This document shows, piece after piece, positions 24,937 to 34,033 of a stretch of 64,000 nt of DNA. Within the stretch, counting starts at the first letter, position 1; the number at the start of each line of letters is the position of its first letter. Origin of the DNA: Candidatus Paracaedibacter acanthamoebae (GTDB lineage: Bacteria; Pseudomonadota; Alphaproteobacteria; Paracaedibacterales; Paracaedibacteraceae); contig NZ_CP008941.1 of the NCBI RefSeq assembly GCF_000742835.1, positions 1,197,001 to 1,261,000 of the forward strand. The letters run 5' to 3'. The notes under the pieces are model-generated. The model was not told the DNA's origin, ran no database searches, and saw only the letters and a list, made by a program, of their open reading frames with translations. Made by a program: the position numbers and the translations under genes.

Positions 24937-24950
24937 AGTAATCAGAAATT

Positions 24951-26216
24951 TTAAACTAGCAAACGTAATGGATCTTCGATGAATTCTTTAAAGGCTGCTA
25001 AGAAGTTTGCTCCAACCGCCCCATCAACCACACGATGATCCGCAGATAATGTACAAGTCATCATGGTCGCAACTTGCATTTGCCCGTCTTTGACGATGGC
25101 GCGCTGTTCACCAGCACCCACAGCCATAATACCGGCCTGCGGTGGATTGATAATTGCAGCAAATTGGTTAATTCCATACATCCCCAAATTGGAAATTGTA
25201 AAGGATCCACCCTGATATTCTTCTGGCATAAGTTTTCCTGCCCTCGCCCGCTCTGCCAAGGATTTGACCTCAACAGAAATCTCTTTCAGGGATTTTAAAT
25301 GCGCGCTGCGAACAACAGGCGTGACCAAACCACCCTCAATTGCTACAGCAACACACACATCAGCTGCTTGGTATTGACGAATATGAGTATCGTGCCATGA
25401 TGCATTCGAGGCTGGAACTTTCATCAACGCCAAAGCTGTTGCCCGAACGATAAAATCGTTCACTGATATTTTTGTATCCTCTAAGCGTGCATTAATATCA
25501 CTGCGCAATTTTAATAGAGCATCTAAGTTGCAATCCACGGTCAAATAGAAATGGGGCACCTGTTGCTTAGATTCGGTTAACCGATTTGCAATAACCTTTC
25601 GCATGTTGTTAAGCGGCAGTTCAGCATATCCAGCAGTGCCATAAACGAGTGGAGCTTGCCCAGAAGAATTTTGGATAGTGGCTGGTTTTGCCCCCGATAC
25701 AGCAGCTGCTTCCACATCCGCTTTCACAATACGACCATGAGGGCCCGTCCCTGGAATTGAGGCTATGTTAACATTATTTTGCTCAGCTAAACGGCGGGCT
25801 AAGGGACTTGCAAAGACTCGCTCGCCTGATGCAGATGGGGTCGGCTTTGCAGCATCAACGGCAACAGAGGCTTGTGCTCCCTTCTCAACCGATGCTGCTT
25901 TTTCTACCGAGGCGCTGCCCTCTACTGACAGAGGAGCCCCGTCTGATAACGCTGCCAGATCTGACTCATTTTCACCTTCTTCAAGGATTACGCCGATCAA
26001 CATATTAACCTTAACGCTTTCGGTCCCTGCAGGCACATAAATCTTGGCAAGTACGCCTTCATCGACAGCCTCGACTTCCATGGTCGCCTTATCGGTTTCA
26101 ATTTCAGCAATGACCTGTCCCGGTTTGACCATATCCCCTTCTGACTTTAACCAACGCACGAGGTTCCCCTCTGTCATTGTTGGACTAAGAGCAGGCATTA
26201 AAATCTTAATTGGCAT
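24951..26216 (-). CDS. pdhC: Pyruvate dehydrogenase E2, dihydrolipoamide acetyltransferase
   Basis: A 421-aa core enzyme that transfers acetyl from E1-bound hydroxyethyl-ThDP via lipoate to CoA. One lipoyl domain (1-80) with the lipoylated K43 in ETDKATMEVE, an Ala/Pro/Ser linker (about 90-130), a peripheral subunit-binding domain (134-170, FASPLARRLAE, GPHGRIVKADVE), and a catalytic domain ending in DHRVVDG with H394 and D398. Length fits alphaproteobacterial single-lipoyl E2. It is the third gene of pdhA-pdhB-pdhC, 9 nt after pdhB. No lpd (E3) gene is in the window. Confidence 0.97.
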   Translation of the reverse strand: MPIKILMPALSPTMTEGNLVRWLKSEGDMVKPGQVIAEIETDKATMEVEAVDEGVLAKIYVPAGTESVKVNMLIGVILEEGENESDLAALSDGAPLSVEGSASVEKAASVEKGAQASVAVDAAKPTPSASGERVFASPLARRLAEQNNVNIASIPGTGPHGRIVKADVEAAAVSGAKPATIQNSSGQAPLVYGTAGYAELPLNNMRKVIANRLTESKQQVPHFYLTVDCNLDALLKLRSDINARLEDTKISVNDFIVRATALALMKVPASNASWHDTHIRQYQAADVCVAVAIEGGLVTPVVRSAHLKSLKEISVEVKSLAERARAGKLMPEEYQGGSFTISNLGMYGINQFAAIINPPQAGIMAVGAGEQRAIVKDGQMQVATMMTCTLSADHRVVDGAVGANFLAAFKEFIEDPLRLLV

Positions 26217-26225
26217 GTTATATTC

Positions 26226-27209
26226 CTATCGATAGCAAGCAGCCTTAGCTGCCTTAACAATTTTTTCTACATTTGGCAAAGCTAGTTTCTCAAGATTTGC
26301 AGCATAAGGCAAGGGCACGTCTTCTGCGCATACTCGAATTGGCTGCACATCCAGATAATCAAATGCCTCTTCACAAATCATCATCGCAACTTCAGCCCCC
26401 ACGCCGGCAAAAGGCCATCCTTCTTCAACAGTCACCAATCGATTCGTTTTCATCACCGACCGAATAATTGTTTCTTTATCCAAGGGGCGAATGGTGCGCA
26501 AGTCAATCACTTCCGCCTCAATCCCTTCCGCTGCTAAAATATCAGCTGCTTCCAACGCCATACCAACCGTAATCGAAAACGCCGTAATTGTGACATCTTT
26601 TCCTTGGCGTAAAACAGCTGCTTGCCCTAAGGGAATAATTAAATCAGTGTCTGTCGGCACGTCAAAGGATCGGCCATAAATCAACTCATTTTCAAGGAAA
26701 ATAACAGGATTCGGATCACGAATTGCTGCTTTAAGCAAGCCTTTTGCATCGGCCGCAGAATACGGAGAAACAACCTTTAAACCCGGACAATGGGCATACC
26801 AGCTGGCATAACATTGGGAATGCTGCGCTCCGACCCGAGCCGCAGCGCCATTGGGTCCTCGAAACACGATTGGACACCCCATTTGCCCCCCTGACATATA
26901 CAATGTCTTGGCAGCCGAGTTAATGATATGGTCAATGGCCTGCATCGAAAAGTTAAAAGTCATGAATTCCACAATGGGCTTGAGACCAAGGAAAGCAGCC
27001 CCAACAGCAAGTCCGGCAAAGCCATGCTCTGTAATGGGAGTATCCACCACGCGCTTGGCGCCAAATTCATCTAAGAGCCCCTGGCTAACCTTATAGGCAC
27101 CATTATACTCTGCAACTTCTTCCCCCATCAGGAAAACACTTTCATCGCGGCGCATTTCTTCTGCCATGGCATCGCGCAACGCTTCACGGACGGTTATTAC
27201 TTGGGTCAT
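26226..27209 (-). CDS. pdhB: Pyruvate dehydrogenase E1 component, beta subunit
   Basis: A 327-aa transketolase-like subunit. [17 protein letters not shown] at the start, [57 protein letters not shown], and a C-terminal domain with [15 protein letters not shown] are all characteristic. It pairs with PdhA in an alpha2beta2 enzyme that decarboxylates pyruvate with ThDP. It lacks the extra N-terminal lipoyl domain found in some alphaproteobacterial PdhB proteins. It begins 9 nt after pdhA ends. Confidence 0.97.
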   Translation of the reverse strand: MTQVITVREALRDAMAEEMRRDESVFLMGEEVAEYNGAYKVSQGLLDEFGAKRVVDTPITEHGFAGLAVGAAFLGLKPIVEFMTFNFSMQAIDHIINSAAKTLYMSGGQMGCPIVFRGPNGAAARVGAQHSQCYASWYAHCPGLKVVSPYSAADAKGLLKAAIRDPNPVIFLENELIYGRSFDVPTDTDLIIPLGQAAVLRQGKDVTITAFSITVGMALEAADILAAEGIEAEVIDLRTIRPLDKETIIRSVMKTNRLVTVEEGWPFAGVGAEVAMMICEEAFDYLDVQPIRVCAEDVPLPYAANLEKLALPNVEKIVKAAKAACYR

Positions 27210-27218
27210 GGCGTCACC

Positions 27219-28250
27219 TTAATTATCGATTAAAATATCAGTATAAAGCTCAGATTCCTGCGGTTCAGGAGAAACCTGGGCAAATTCAGCAGCGTCGTTA
27301 ACCTGAGACTTGATCTGTTTCTCAAGGTCTTTTAGCATCTCTTCGCTCGCCATTTTATTATCCAAAAGATAGCTGCGAATTCCCTCAATTGGATCATGGT
27401 CATTGCGCATCTTTTCGACTTCTTCTTTGGAACGGTACTTAGCCGGGTCAGACATGGAATGACCTCGATAACGATAGGTCTTAATATGCAATAAGGCGGG
27501 GCCTTCACCCGAACGCGCCCGCTCGAGTGCCCATTCTGCAGCCTCACGGACTGCAAACAAGTTCATACCATCAACTTCACGACCCGGGATATCCCAGGGT
27601 TCACCCCGTTTCCAGAATTCTGTGGATGCCGAGGCGCGTTTGGTCGACGTTCCCATACCATACTGATTGTCTTCGATAACGAAAACGGCCGGTAACTTCC
27701 ACAAGGACGCCATATTAAAGGCTTCATAGACTTGTCCTTGGTTTGCAGCACCATCGCCCATATAGGAAACTGAGACTCCCTTATCATTATTGTATTTGTG
27801 AGCAAAAGCCATCCCTGCACCGATTGGAATTTGTGCCCCGACAATACCATGACCCCCAAAGAAATTCTTTTCGCGGCTAAACATGTGCATAGAGCCCCCC
27901 TTACCACGAGAGTACCCCCCTTCGCGGCCGGTCAATTCAGCCATCACACCGCGCGGATCCATATCACAGGCCAACATATGCCCATGGTCGCGATAGCTGG
28001 TTACCACGGTATCTTGAGATTGCATAGCTGACTGAATCCCTATAACAACGGCCTCTTGACCAATGTAAAGGTGACAGAACCCGCCAATGAGCCCCATTCC
28101 ATATAATTGTGCGGCTTTTTCTTCAAATCGACGGATCAACAGCATTTGGGTATAAGCTTTGATCAGCTGGTCTTTATTGTAATATTTTTTGGGATCGAGC
28201 GATCCTTCATTCCCCATCGGAGGTAATGATTTTTCCTGAGCTTTCGACAT
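27219..28250 (-). CDS. pdhA: Pyruvate dehydrogenase E1 component, alpha subunit
   Basis: A 343-aa subunit that binds ThDP: the GDG...N motif is GDGAANQGQVYEAFNMASLW ending in EDN, with YRDHGHMLACD, GKGGSMHMFS and the phospho-loop-like YRYRGHSMSDPAKYRSKEE. It is the first gene of the operon, divergent from the AmpG-like gene across 28251-28492. The 240-nt gap must hold both promoters; none is clear enough to mark. Confidence 0.97.
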   Translation of the reverse strand: MSKAQEKSLPPMGNEGSLDPKKYYNKDQLIKAYTQMLLIRRFEEKAAQLYGMGLIGGFCHLYIGQEAVVIGIQSAMQSQDTVVTSYRDHGHMLACDMDPRGVMAELTGREGGYSRGKGGSMHMFSREKNFFGGHGIVGAQIPIGAGMAFAHKYNNDKGVSVSYMGDGAANQGQVYEAFNMASLWKLPAVFVIEDNQYGMGTSTKRASASTEFWKRGEPWDIPGREVDGMNLFAVREAAEWALERARSGEGPALLHIKTYRYRGHSMSDPAKYRSKEEVEKMRNDHDPIEGIRSYLLDNKMASEEMLKDLEKQIKSQVNDAAEFAQVSPEPQESELYTDILIDN

Positions 28251-28492
28251 AACGTGTCCATCCCATTAGTTGCTTCTAATATTTCTTATTGGTAACGCGA
28301 AATCAGCTAAGATGCAATTAATTCTGAGAAAATCCTTTATTTTCATTAACTTTCACTGATCAAAAATTAAAAATAAGATCACGAATGATCTTTCATCTTA
28401 TAAGGAATCGTCTGTTAATTATATAATTCCTCAGCGAGTATCATTATGAGTATGGACAGGAATTTTTGTTTTTTGTAGGCTGGGGAAAAATA

Positions 28493-29710
28493 ATGGGAGC
28501 TCCCATGTCTATGATTTCAAAAACATCCCTACAAGTATCTTTGTGTGGCTTTATGAGTGGGCTTTGCCTTCTTTTAAGTGGCAACACTCTCAACTTTTGG
28601 CTCGCTGAGTCTAACGTCGATTTAGTCACCTTAGGGTTATTCACCTTGGTGGCTCTTCCATATTCGTTTAAATACTTTATTTCTATATTAACAAATAAAA
28701 TCAACTTCTCTCTAAGAGGATGGCTGATAATTGCCCAGGCTATGATTTTAATGTGCTTAATGGGGCTGGCTCACCTTAATCCCATCCACAACAAGCAAGC
28801 AATTGCAGTCTTAGCACTTACGTTGGCTTTAGGAGCAGTCATCCAAGACATCTATCTGGATAAACTTAGAATTGATAAAACTCATTTAAGCAATAGGGGC
28901 GCTTCGGCAAGTGGCTATATTGTGGGTTATCGTCTTGGAATGCTATCGTCGGGAGCAGGATTAATTTTCCTGTCAAGTATAGTGAATTGGGTTACTGTCT
29001 TTTATTGTGCCGCTGCCCTTTTCTTGTTCATAAGTTTAGCCATTCATCAGGCCATTGAGGGGTCAGTCCCTTTAGCATTAACCTCAAAACACTTACGCGG
29101 GGGATTCAGCGCACAAATTATTCGCCCTATTTTGAAAATCGCTAGGGGCAAACGTCTTATTTATATAATATCCCTAATCATTCTTTATCGCCTCGCCGAC
29201 AATTTATTAGCGGTTTTGGTTAACCCTTTTCAACTGCATCTAGGCTTTAATGCAGCCGAAATTGCAACCGCTTCAAAATTTTTTGGTACCACCATGGCCA
29301 TTGTGGGAGGGGTTTTAGGGGGTAAAATTTTGCAAAAAATAGGGGGGGCTAAGTCTTTATATTGTTTTGGATTAATTCACTTACTTAGTCACTTTTTATT
29401 CATCGTACAGGCGAAAATTGGTTATAATTTAACGTTGCTTTATATAGTCAATGGAACAGAAAGTTTAACAGGCAGTATGGCAATGGTTGCGTATATTGCT
29501 TATCTGACGGGTTTGTGCAATAAACAATATGGCACAACTCAATATGCCCTTTTAAGCTCTATTATGGGTTTATCCAGGACATTATTACCGGCTTCGGCGG
29601 GAACGATTGCAAAATATGCCTCATGGGAGGCCTGTTTTATAATAATAACAATTATAGGTATTCCGGGAGTCGTACTAACTTCAAATCGGGCTTTTAAAAA
29701 ACTTAACTAA
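28493..29710 (+). CDS. ampG: AmpG-like MFS permease
   Basis: About 405 aa with 12 hydrophobic segments. The N-terminal LSGNTLNFWLAESNVDLVTL and LGLFTLVALPYSFKYF match the AmpG signature (muropeptide/GlcNAc-anhMurNAc importer of the inner membrane). The start is uncertain: a TTG at 28466, ATG at 28493 (GGGGAAAAATA before it), 28505 or 28511 are in frame; I use 28493. Several divergent AmpG copies are common in obligate intracellular alphaproteobacteria and may carry other substrates. It stands alone, divergent from pdhA. Confidence 0.8.
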   Translation: MGAPMSMISKTSLQVSLCGFMSGLCLLLSGNTLNFWLAESNVDLVTLGLFTLVALPYSFKYFISILTNKINFSLRGWLIIAQAMILMCLMGLAHLNPIHNKQAIAVLALTLALGAVIQDIYLDKLRIDKTHLSNRGASASGYIVGYRLGMLSSGAGLIFLSSIVNWVTVFYCAAALFLFISLAIHQAIEGSVPLALTSKHLRGGFSAQIIRPILKIARGKRLIYIISLIILYRLADNLLAVLVNPFQLHLGFNAAEIATASKFFGTTMAIVGGVLGGKILQKIGGAKSLYCFGLIHLLSHFLFIVQAKIGYNLTLLYIVNGTESLTGSMAMVAYIAYLTGLCNKQYGTTQYALLSSIMGLSRTLLPASAGTIAKYASWEACFIIITIIGIPGVVLTSNRAFKKLN

Positions 29711-29796
29711 CATTGCTTGATTACGCTGGACTTGCCTGCCATACTAGGGTTAAAGTCAGTGCTTGCCATTTACTTATGATAAACTAGAGGTCAATA

Positions 29797-30255
29797 ATGT
29801 CAATTGATTGGATTCACGAGTTACTTGTTTCTGTCCGTTTAATAGTTGCATTTTTACTGGGCGCATTTATTGGGTGGGAAAGAGAACACCATGGCCAGGA
29901 AGCTGGAATCCGTACCTTTGGCCTTATCTCCCTAGGGGCCTGCTCCTTTGGTTTGATTTCTATATTCGTGGAATATGGTGACCAAGGTCGTATCGCGGCA
30001 CAAATTGTTTCGGGAATCGGATTTCTGGGAGCGGGCGTTATTATGCGTGACTCGGGTCATTTAAAGGGGATAACAACAGCCGCAACTATTTGGTGTTCCG
30101 CTTCGGTTGGAACAGCCATTGCTTTTGATATGTATGTCATCGGTATCTTAACAGCCTCTATCATATTGTTATTCCATGCTTTAAGGAATACGAAATACTG
30201 GGCTTTGGTCTCAAATAAAAAAATTCCTGGACATCCACTTCATAAAGATTCTTAA
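29797..30255 (+). CDS. mgtC: MgtC/SapB-family membrane protein
   Basis: A 152-aa protein with four to five TM segments. RLIVAFLLGAFIGWEREHHG, AGIRTFGLISLGAC, IVSGIGFLGAGVIMRD and TAATIWCSASVGTAIAF are the MgtC hallmarks. MgtC of intracellular pathogens supports growth at low Mg2+ and in phagosomes by restraining the F1Fo ATPase. It is shorter than Salmonella MgtC because it lacks the C-terminal ACT-like domain. MgtE lies two genes on, giving a Mg2+ theme. The functional extension to this organism is inference. Confidence 0.85.
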   Translation: MSIDWIHELLVSVRLIVAFLLGAFIGWEREHHGQEAGIRTFGLISLGACSFGLISIFVEYGDQGRIAAQIVSGIGFLGAGVIMRDSGHLKGITTAATIWCSASVGTAIAFDMYVIGILTASIILLFHALRNTKYWALVSNKKIPGHPLHKDS

Positions 30256-30323
30256 TTTAAGTCAAATTACTGTGCATCAGTTCATAAATTGAGTATAGTG
30301 ATTATGTATTTAATCAACAAAAA

Positions 30324-32621
30324 ATGAATATTAAAATGCCTAACGAAATTTATGAGCGCTCATTATTTTATCATCGCAGCCCGAAACCGGGGAAGATTGA
30401 TATTGTCCCCACAAAACCGCTTGCCTCCCAGCAAGACTTAGCTCTTGCTTATTCTCCAGGCGTTGCGGGCCCTTGTCTTGCTATTGCAGATGATCCTAAA
30501 ACGGCAGCTGATTATACCTCCCGCGGCAACCTAATCGCCGTTATTTCGAATGGGACAGCCGTTCTAGGGTTAGGAAACATCGGGGCTCTTGCCTCTAAGC
30601 CGGTTATGGAAGGAAAAGCTGTTCTTTTCAAAAAATTCGCTGGCATTAATGCCATGGATATTGAAATCAACGAAACAGATCCAGACAAACTTATTGAAAT
30701 TATTGCAGCCCTTGAGCCTACATTTGGTGGAATTAACTTAGAAGACATTAAGGCCCCTGAATGTTTCTATATTGAAAAGAAACTGACTGAACGCATGAAT
30801 ATTCCAGTATTTCATGACGATCAACATGGAACAGCCATCATTGTCTGCGCTGCTATCATTAATGGATTAAAGTTAGTCGATAAAAAAATCGAAGATGTTA
30901 AACTCGTTACCTCGGGTGCAGGCGCCGCGGCCATTGCATGCTTAGACTTATTGGTCAGCCTTGGCTTATCGAAGGAAAATGTGATTGCTTGCGATAGTAA
31001 TGGTGTGGTTTATGAAGGCCGCGCCAAAGCCATGGATGAAAATAAAGCCAAGTATGCCGCAAAAACTGAAGCGCGCACGTTAGCAGATGCCTTAAAAGGC
31101 GCCGATATTTTTTTGGGACTTTCTGCGGCGGGCGTGGTAAGCAAGGAAATGGTCGTTGAGATGGCCGCCAAGCCAATTATCTTGGCTCTGGCAAATCCCG
31201 AACCCGAAATTCGCCCAGAACTTGTGCAGGAAGTCAGAAGTGATGCAATTATTGCCACGGGACGGTCCGACTATCCAAATCAAGTGAACAATGTTCTTTG
31301 CTTCCCTTATATTTTCCGCGGAGCGTTAGATGTAGGCGCAACGCGCATCAATGAAGCCATGAAAGTTGCCTGCGTTAAGGCGCTCGCTGAACTCACCCAT
31401 GCGGAAAGCTCCGATCTTGTTTCAAGTGCTTATGGTGGAGAAGTCCATCGTTTTGGAACAGACTATATTATTCCAAAGCCATTTGACCCGCGTCTTTCCG
31501 TGATTTTGCCGCATGCGGTAGCAAAAGCTGCTATGGAAACAGGTGTGGCAGCCCGTCCGGTTGAGGATCTTGAAGCTTACCAACACAATTTACAATCCTT
31601 CATTTATCGCTCCTCAATGGTGATGCGCCCTGTGATTAATCAAGCAAAATCTAATCTGATGCGCGTCACCTTTGGTGAAGGAGAAGATGAACGAGTTCTT
31701 CGAACTGTTCAAACCTTACTTGATGACAAGATTTGTATCCCCATCCTGGTGGGTCGTCCATCCGTCATCGACAGCCGCATTGAACGCCTTGGTTTACGGA
31801 TGCGGTCTCATACTGATTTTGAAGTAATTGATCCGAGCAATGACAGTCGTTATCAAACTTACTGGCATGCTTATCATGCTATTATGGAGCGCAAAGGGGT
31901 TTCACCCGAAGCAGCTAAATTCCATGTTCGTACTAACACAACGTTGATTGCGGCTCTTACCGTCCATCTTGGCGATGCAGACACCATGATTGTGGGGACT
32001 TCTCGCTTATATCATGAGCACCTCAAAGACGTACTTGATGTCTTGCAATTAAGTCCAGAACATGAAATTGCAGCTTCCTTGAATGTGCTGCTGCTTGACC
32101 GGGGCGTTTACTTTATCTCGGATGCCTACGTCAACAAGAAAACAACACCAGAGCAAATCGCTGAAATCACCATGATGGCCACGGAACAAGTAAAATTGTT
32201 TGGTATAACCCCTAAGGTGGCGTTATTATCTCACTCCAGCTTTGGATCAAGCGACAAATATAGCGCTACAAAAATGCGTGACGCTGTGCAAATTATCCGA
32301 ACAATGGCGCCCGAACTTGAAGTTGATGGCGAAATGCACGCGGACTTGGCGTTGTCGGAAAGCCTGCGTCAAAGCATTATGCCCAATTCAAGTTTAACAG
32401 GTGAAGCAAACTTATTGATCATGCCGTCTTTGGATGCAGCTCATATAAGCTTTAATATGTTGAAAATTTTGGGACATGGGTTGCCGATTGGACCTATTTT
32501 AATGGGAACCAATAAACCCGGTCACATTGTCAGCCAAACAGTAACTTCACGCGGATTGTTGAATATGGCAGCTATTGCAGCTGTGGATGCTCAACGCCGT
32601 AAAACTCGACGGGAAGGATAA
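30324..32621 (+). CDS. maeB: NADP-dependent malic enzyme with C-terminal phosphotransacetylase-like domain
   Basis: A 765-aa fusion. Residues 1-425: malic enzyme, with AYSPGVAGPCLAI, GNIGALASKPVMEGKAVLFK, NLEDIKAPECFYIE, the metal-site FHDDQHGTA and a Rossmann turn TSGAGAAAIACLD. Residues about 430-765: PTA-like domain (GEGEDERVLRTVQTL, ILVGRPSVID), which in MaeB is regulatory (acetyl-CoA sensing) and not catalytic. It converts malate to pyruvate with NADPH, feeding the PDH encoded nearby. The next gene, mgtE, starts 3 nt after its stop, so the two share a transcript. Confidence 0.95.
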   Translation: MNIKMPNEIYERSLFYHRSPKPGKIDIVPTKPLASQQDLALAYSPGVAGPCLAIADDPKTAADYTSRGNLIAVISNGTAVLGLGNIGALASKPVMEGKAVLFKKFAGINAMDIEINETDPDKLIEIIAALEPTFGGINLEDIKAPECFYIEKKLTERMNIPVFHDDQHGTAIIVCAAIINGLKLVDKKIEDVKLVTSGAGAAAIACLDLLVSLGLSKENVIACDSNGVVYEGRAKAMDENKAKYAAKTEARTLADALKGADIFLGLSAAGVVSKEMVVEMAAKPIILALANPEPEIRPELVQEVRSDAIIATGRSDYPNQVNNVLCFPYIFRGALDVGATRINEAMKVACVKALAELTHAESSDLVSSAYGGEVHRFGTDYIIPKPFDPRLSVILPHAVAKAAMETGVAARPVEDLEAYQHNLQSFIYRSSMVMRPVINQAKSNLMRVTFGEGEDERVLRTVQTLLDDKICIPILVGRPSVIDSRIERLGLRMRSHTDFEVIDPSNDSRYQTYWHAYHAIMERKGVSPEAAKFHVRTNTTLIAALTVHLGDADTMIVGTSRLYHEHLKDVLDVLQLSPEHEIAASLNVLLLDRGVYFISDAYVNKKTTPEQIAEITMMATEQVKLFGITPKVALLSHSSFGSSDKYSATKMRDAVQIIRTMAPELEVDGEMHADLALSESLRQSIMPNSSLTGEANLLIMPSLDAAHISFNMLKILGHGLPIGPILMGTNKPGHIVSQTVTSRGLLNMAAIAAVDAQRRKTRREG

Positions 32622-32624
32622 GGC

Positions 32625-34007
32625 GTGGACGAAAAAAATCTCGACCCCACTCTCCATCAGGAACCAGCCGAACAAGAACTAGATTTAGCCCATCTTGTAG
32701 AAAGTGCTTTTGATGCTGAGATGTTGGACGAGGTTTTTTCTCTAACATCTAACCTTCACCCAGCGGATATGGCTGATATTATTCAGCAATTTCCTGCTCA
32801 AAAACGCTTACGTTTGGTTGAGTTATTGCATACCACCATCTCTGGTGAAGCTCTAAGTTTTTTAGAAGAATCTGTGCGCGAACAGATTCTTCCCCTTTTT
32901 ACCACCGCCGAAGTTGCTGCAGCGATTCATGAGCTAGAAAGTGACGACGCTGCCCTTATTCTCGAAGATCTAGACGAAGATATGCAACGTGAGGTTTTGG
33001 ATGCTCTACCTCTCGAAGAGCGGATATCTTTTGAAAAGACTCGAAGTTACCCAGAGTATTCCGCCGGTCGTTTGATGCAACGCGAGGTTGTGTTATGTTG
33101 CCCGCACTGGAGTTTGGGGCAAATTATTGATTCTTTAGAAGATATTGAACATCTCCCTGAACATTTTTACGATGTCTACGTGGTGGATGATGATAACAAG
33201 CCAATTGGTGAAATTCCTTTAAGCTGGATTTTACGCCATCCCCGCCGCACTCCTGTCGCTAAAGTCATGAATCCCGAGGTGAGATCTGTTCCTGTTAATT
33301 TAGACCAAGAAGAAGTCGCCTATATTTTCCAACGTTATAGTCTGAGCTCTATGCCAGTCGTCGATCAGGACGGACGCATAGCCGGCATGATTACGGTTGA
33401 CGATATTATTAACGTTATTCAAGAAGAAGCCGGTGATGATATCCTGAAACTGGGTGGTGTAACGCAGGAAACCTCCCTCTATGGAAACATTATCCAAGCG
33501 AGTCTTAGCCGTTTTGGCTGGCTGTTCATCAGCTTGATTAACTGTTTGATCGCCTCTTTTGTCATTGCTCATTTTGAACAAGCTCTCGAAAGCTTTGTGG
33601 TCTTAGCGTTTCTTATGCCAATTGTTGCCTCGATGGGGGGCAATGCGGGCATGCAAACGCTAACTATCACAGTTCGTTCCCTATCAATCTATAATTTGCG
33701 AGCGGGACATGTGGTTAGTGCTATTAAACGTGAGCTCAGTATTGCAGCCTTAAATGGATTAGCGCTCGCGCTTATTCTCTCTAGCATTACCCTTCTGTGG
33801 ACAGGTAGTCTCAAAATTGGGTTTATCATCGGAATGGCTCTCTTATTTAATGTATTGTGGTCTGGATTTGCAGGGGCCTTCATTCCTTACATTTTACATC
33901 GAGTTAATCTAGACCCAGCCATTAGTGCAGGACCAATTATGTCAACAACCACAGATGTTATTGGATTTTCTCTATTTTTAGGACTAGCAACCTTAATACT
34001 ACTTTAG
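32625..34007 (+). CDS. mgtE: MgtE-type magnesium transporter
   Basis: A 460-aa product. GTG start at 32625 (GGAAGG 8 nt upstream). The N-terminal superhelical domain (about 30-140) has LHPADMADIIQQFPAQKR and EELESDDAALILEDLDED-like repeats. Two CBS domains (about 145-275) end in GMITVDDIINVIQEE. Five TM helices follow (about 300-460), with the signature PIVASMGGNAGMQTLTI. It is a Mg2+ channel of the inner membrane gated by Mg2+ bound between the CBS and N domains. It follows maeB by 3 nt. Confidence 0.96.
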   Translation: MDEKNLDPTLHQEPAEQELDLAHLVESAFDAEMLDEVFSLTSNLHPADMADIIQQFPAQKRLRLVELLHTTISGEALSFLEESVREQILPLFTTAEVAAAIHELESDDAALILEDLDEDMQREVLDALPLEERISFEKTRSYPEYSAGRLMQREVVLCCPHWSLGQIIDSLEDIEHLPEHFYDVYVVDDDNKPIGEIPLSWILRHPRRTPVAKVMNPEVRSVPVNLDQEEVAYIFQRYSLSSMPVVDQDGRIAGMITVDDIINVIQEEAGDDILKLGGVTQETSLYGNIIQASLSRFGWLFISLINCLIASFVIAHFEQALESFVVLAFLMPIVASMGGNAGMQTLTITVRSLSIYNLRAGHVVSAIKRELSIAALNGLALALILSSITLLWTGSLKIGFIIGMALLFNVLWSGFAGAFIPYILHRVNLDPAISAGPIMSTTTDVIGFSLFLGLATLILL

Positions 34008-34033
34008 GATGAACCCTATTCATTGGATTCTTT

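Noticed and set aside
24708-24941. 77-codon plus-strand ORF between the large secreted gene and pdhC
   Set aside because: No ribosome site, no family-like pattern, covers the pdhC downstream hairpin; most likely chance.
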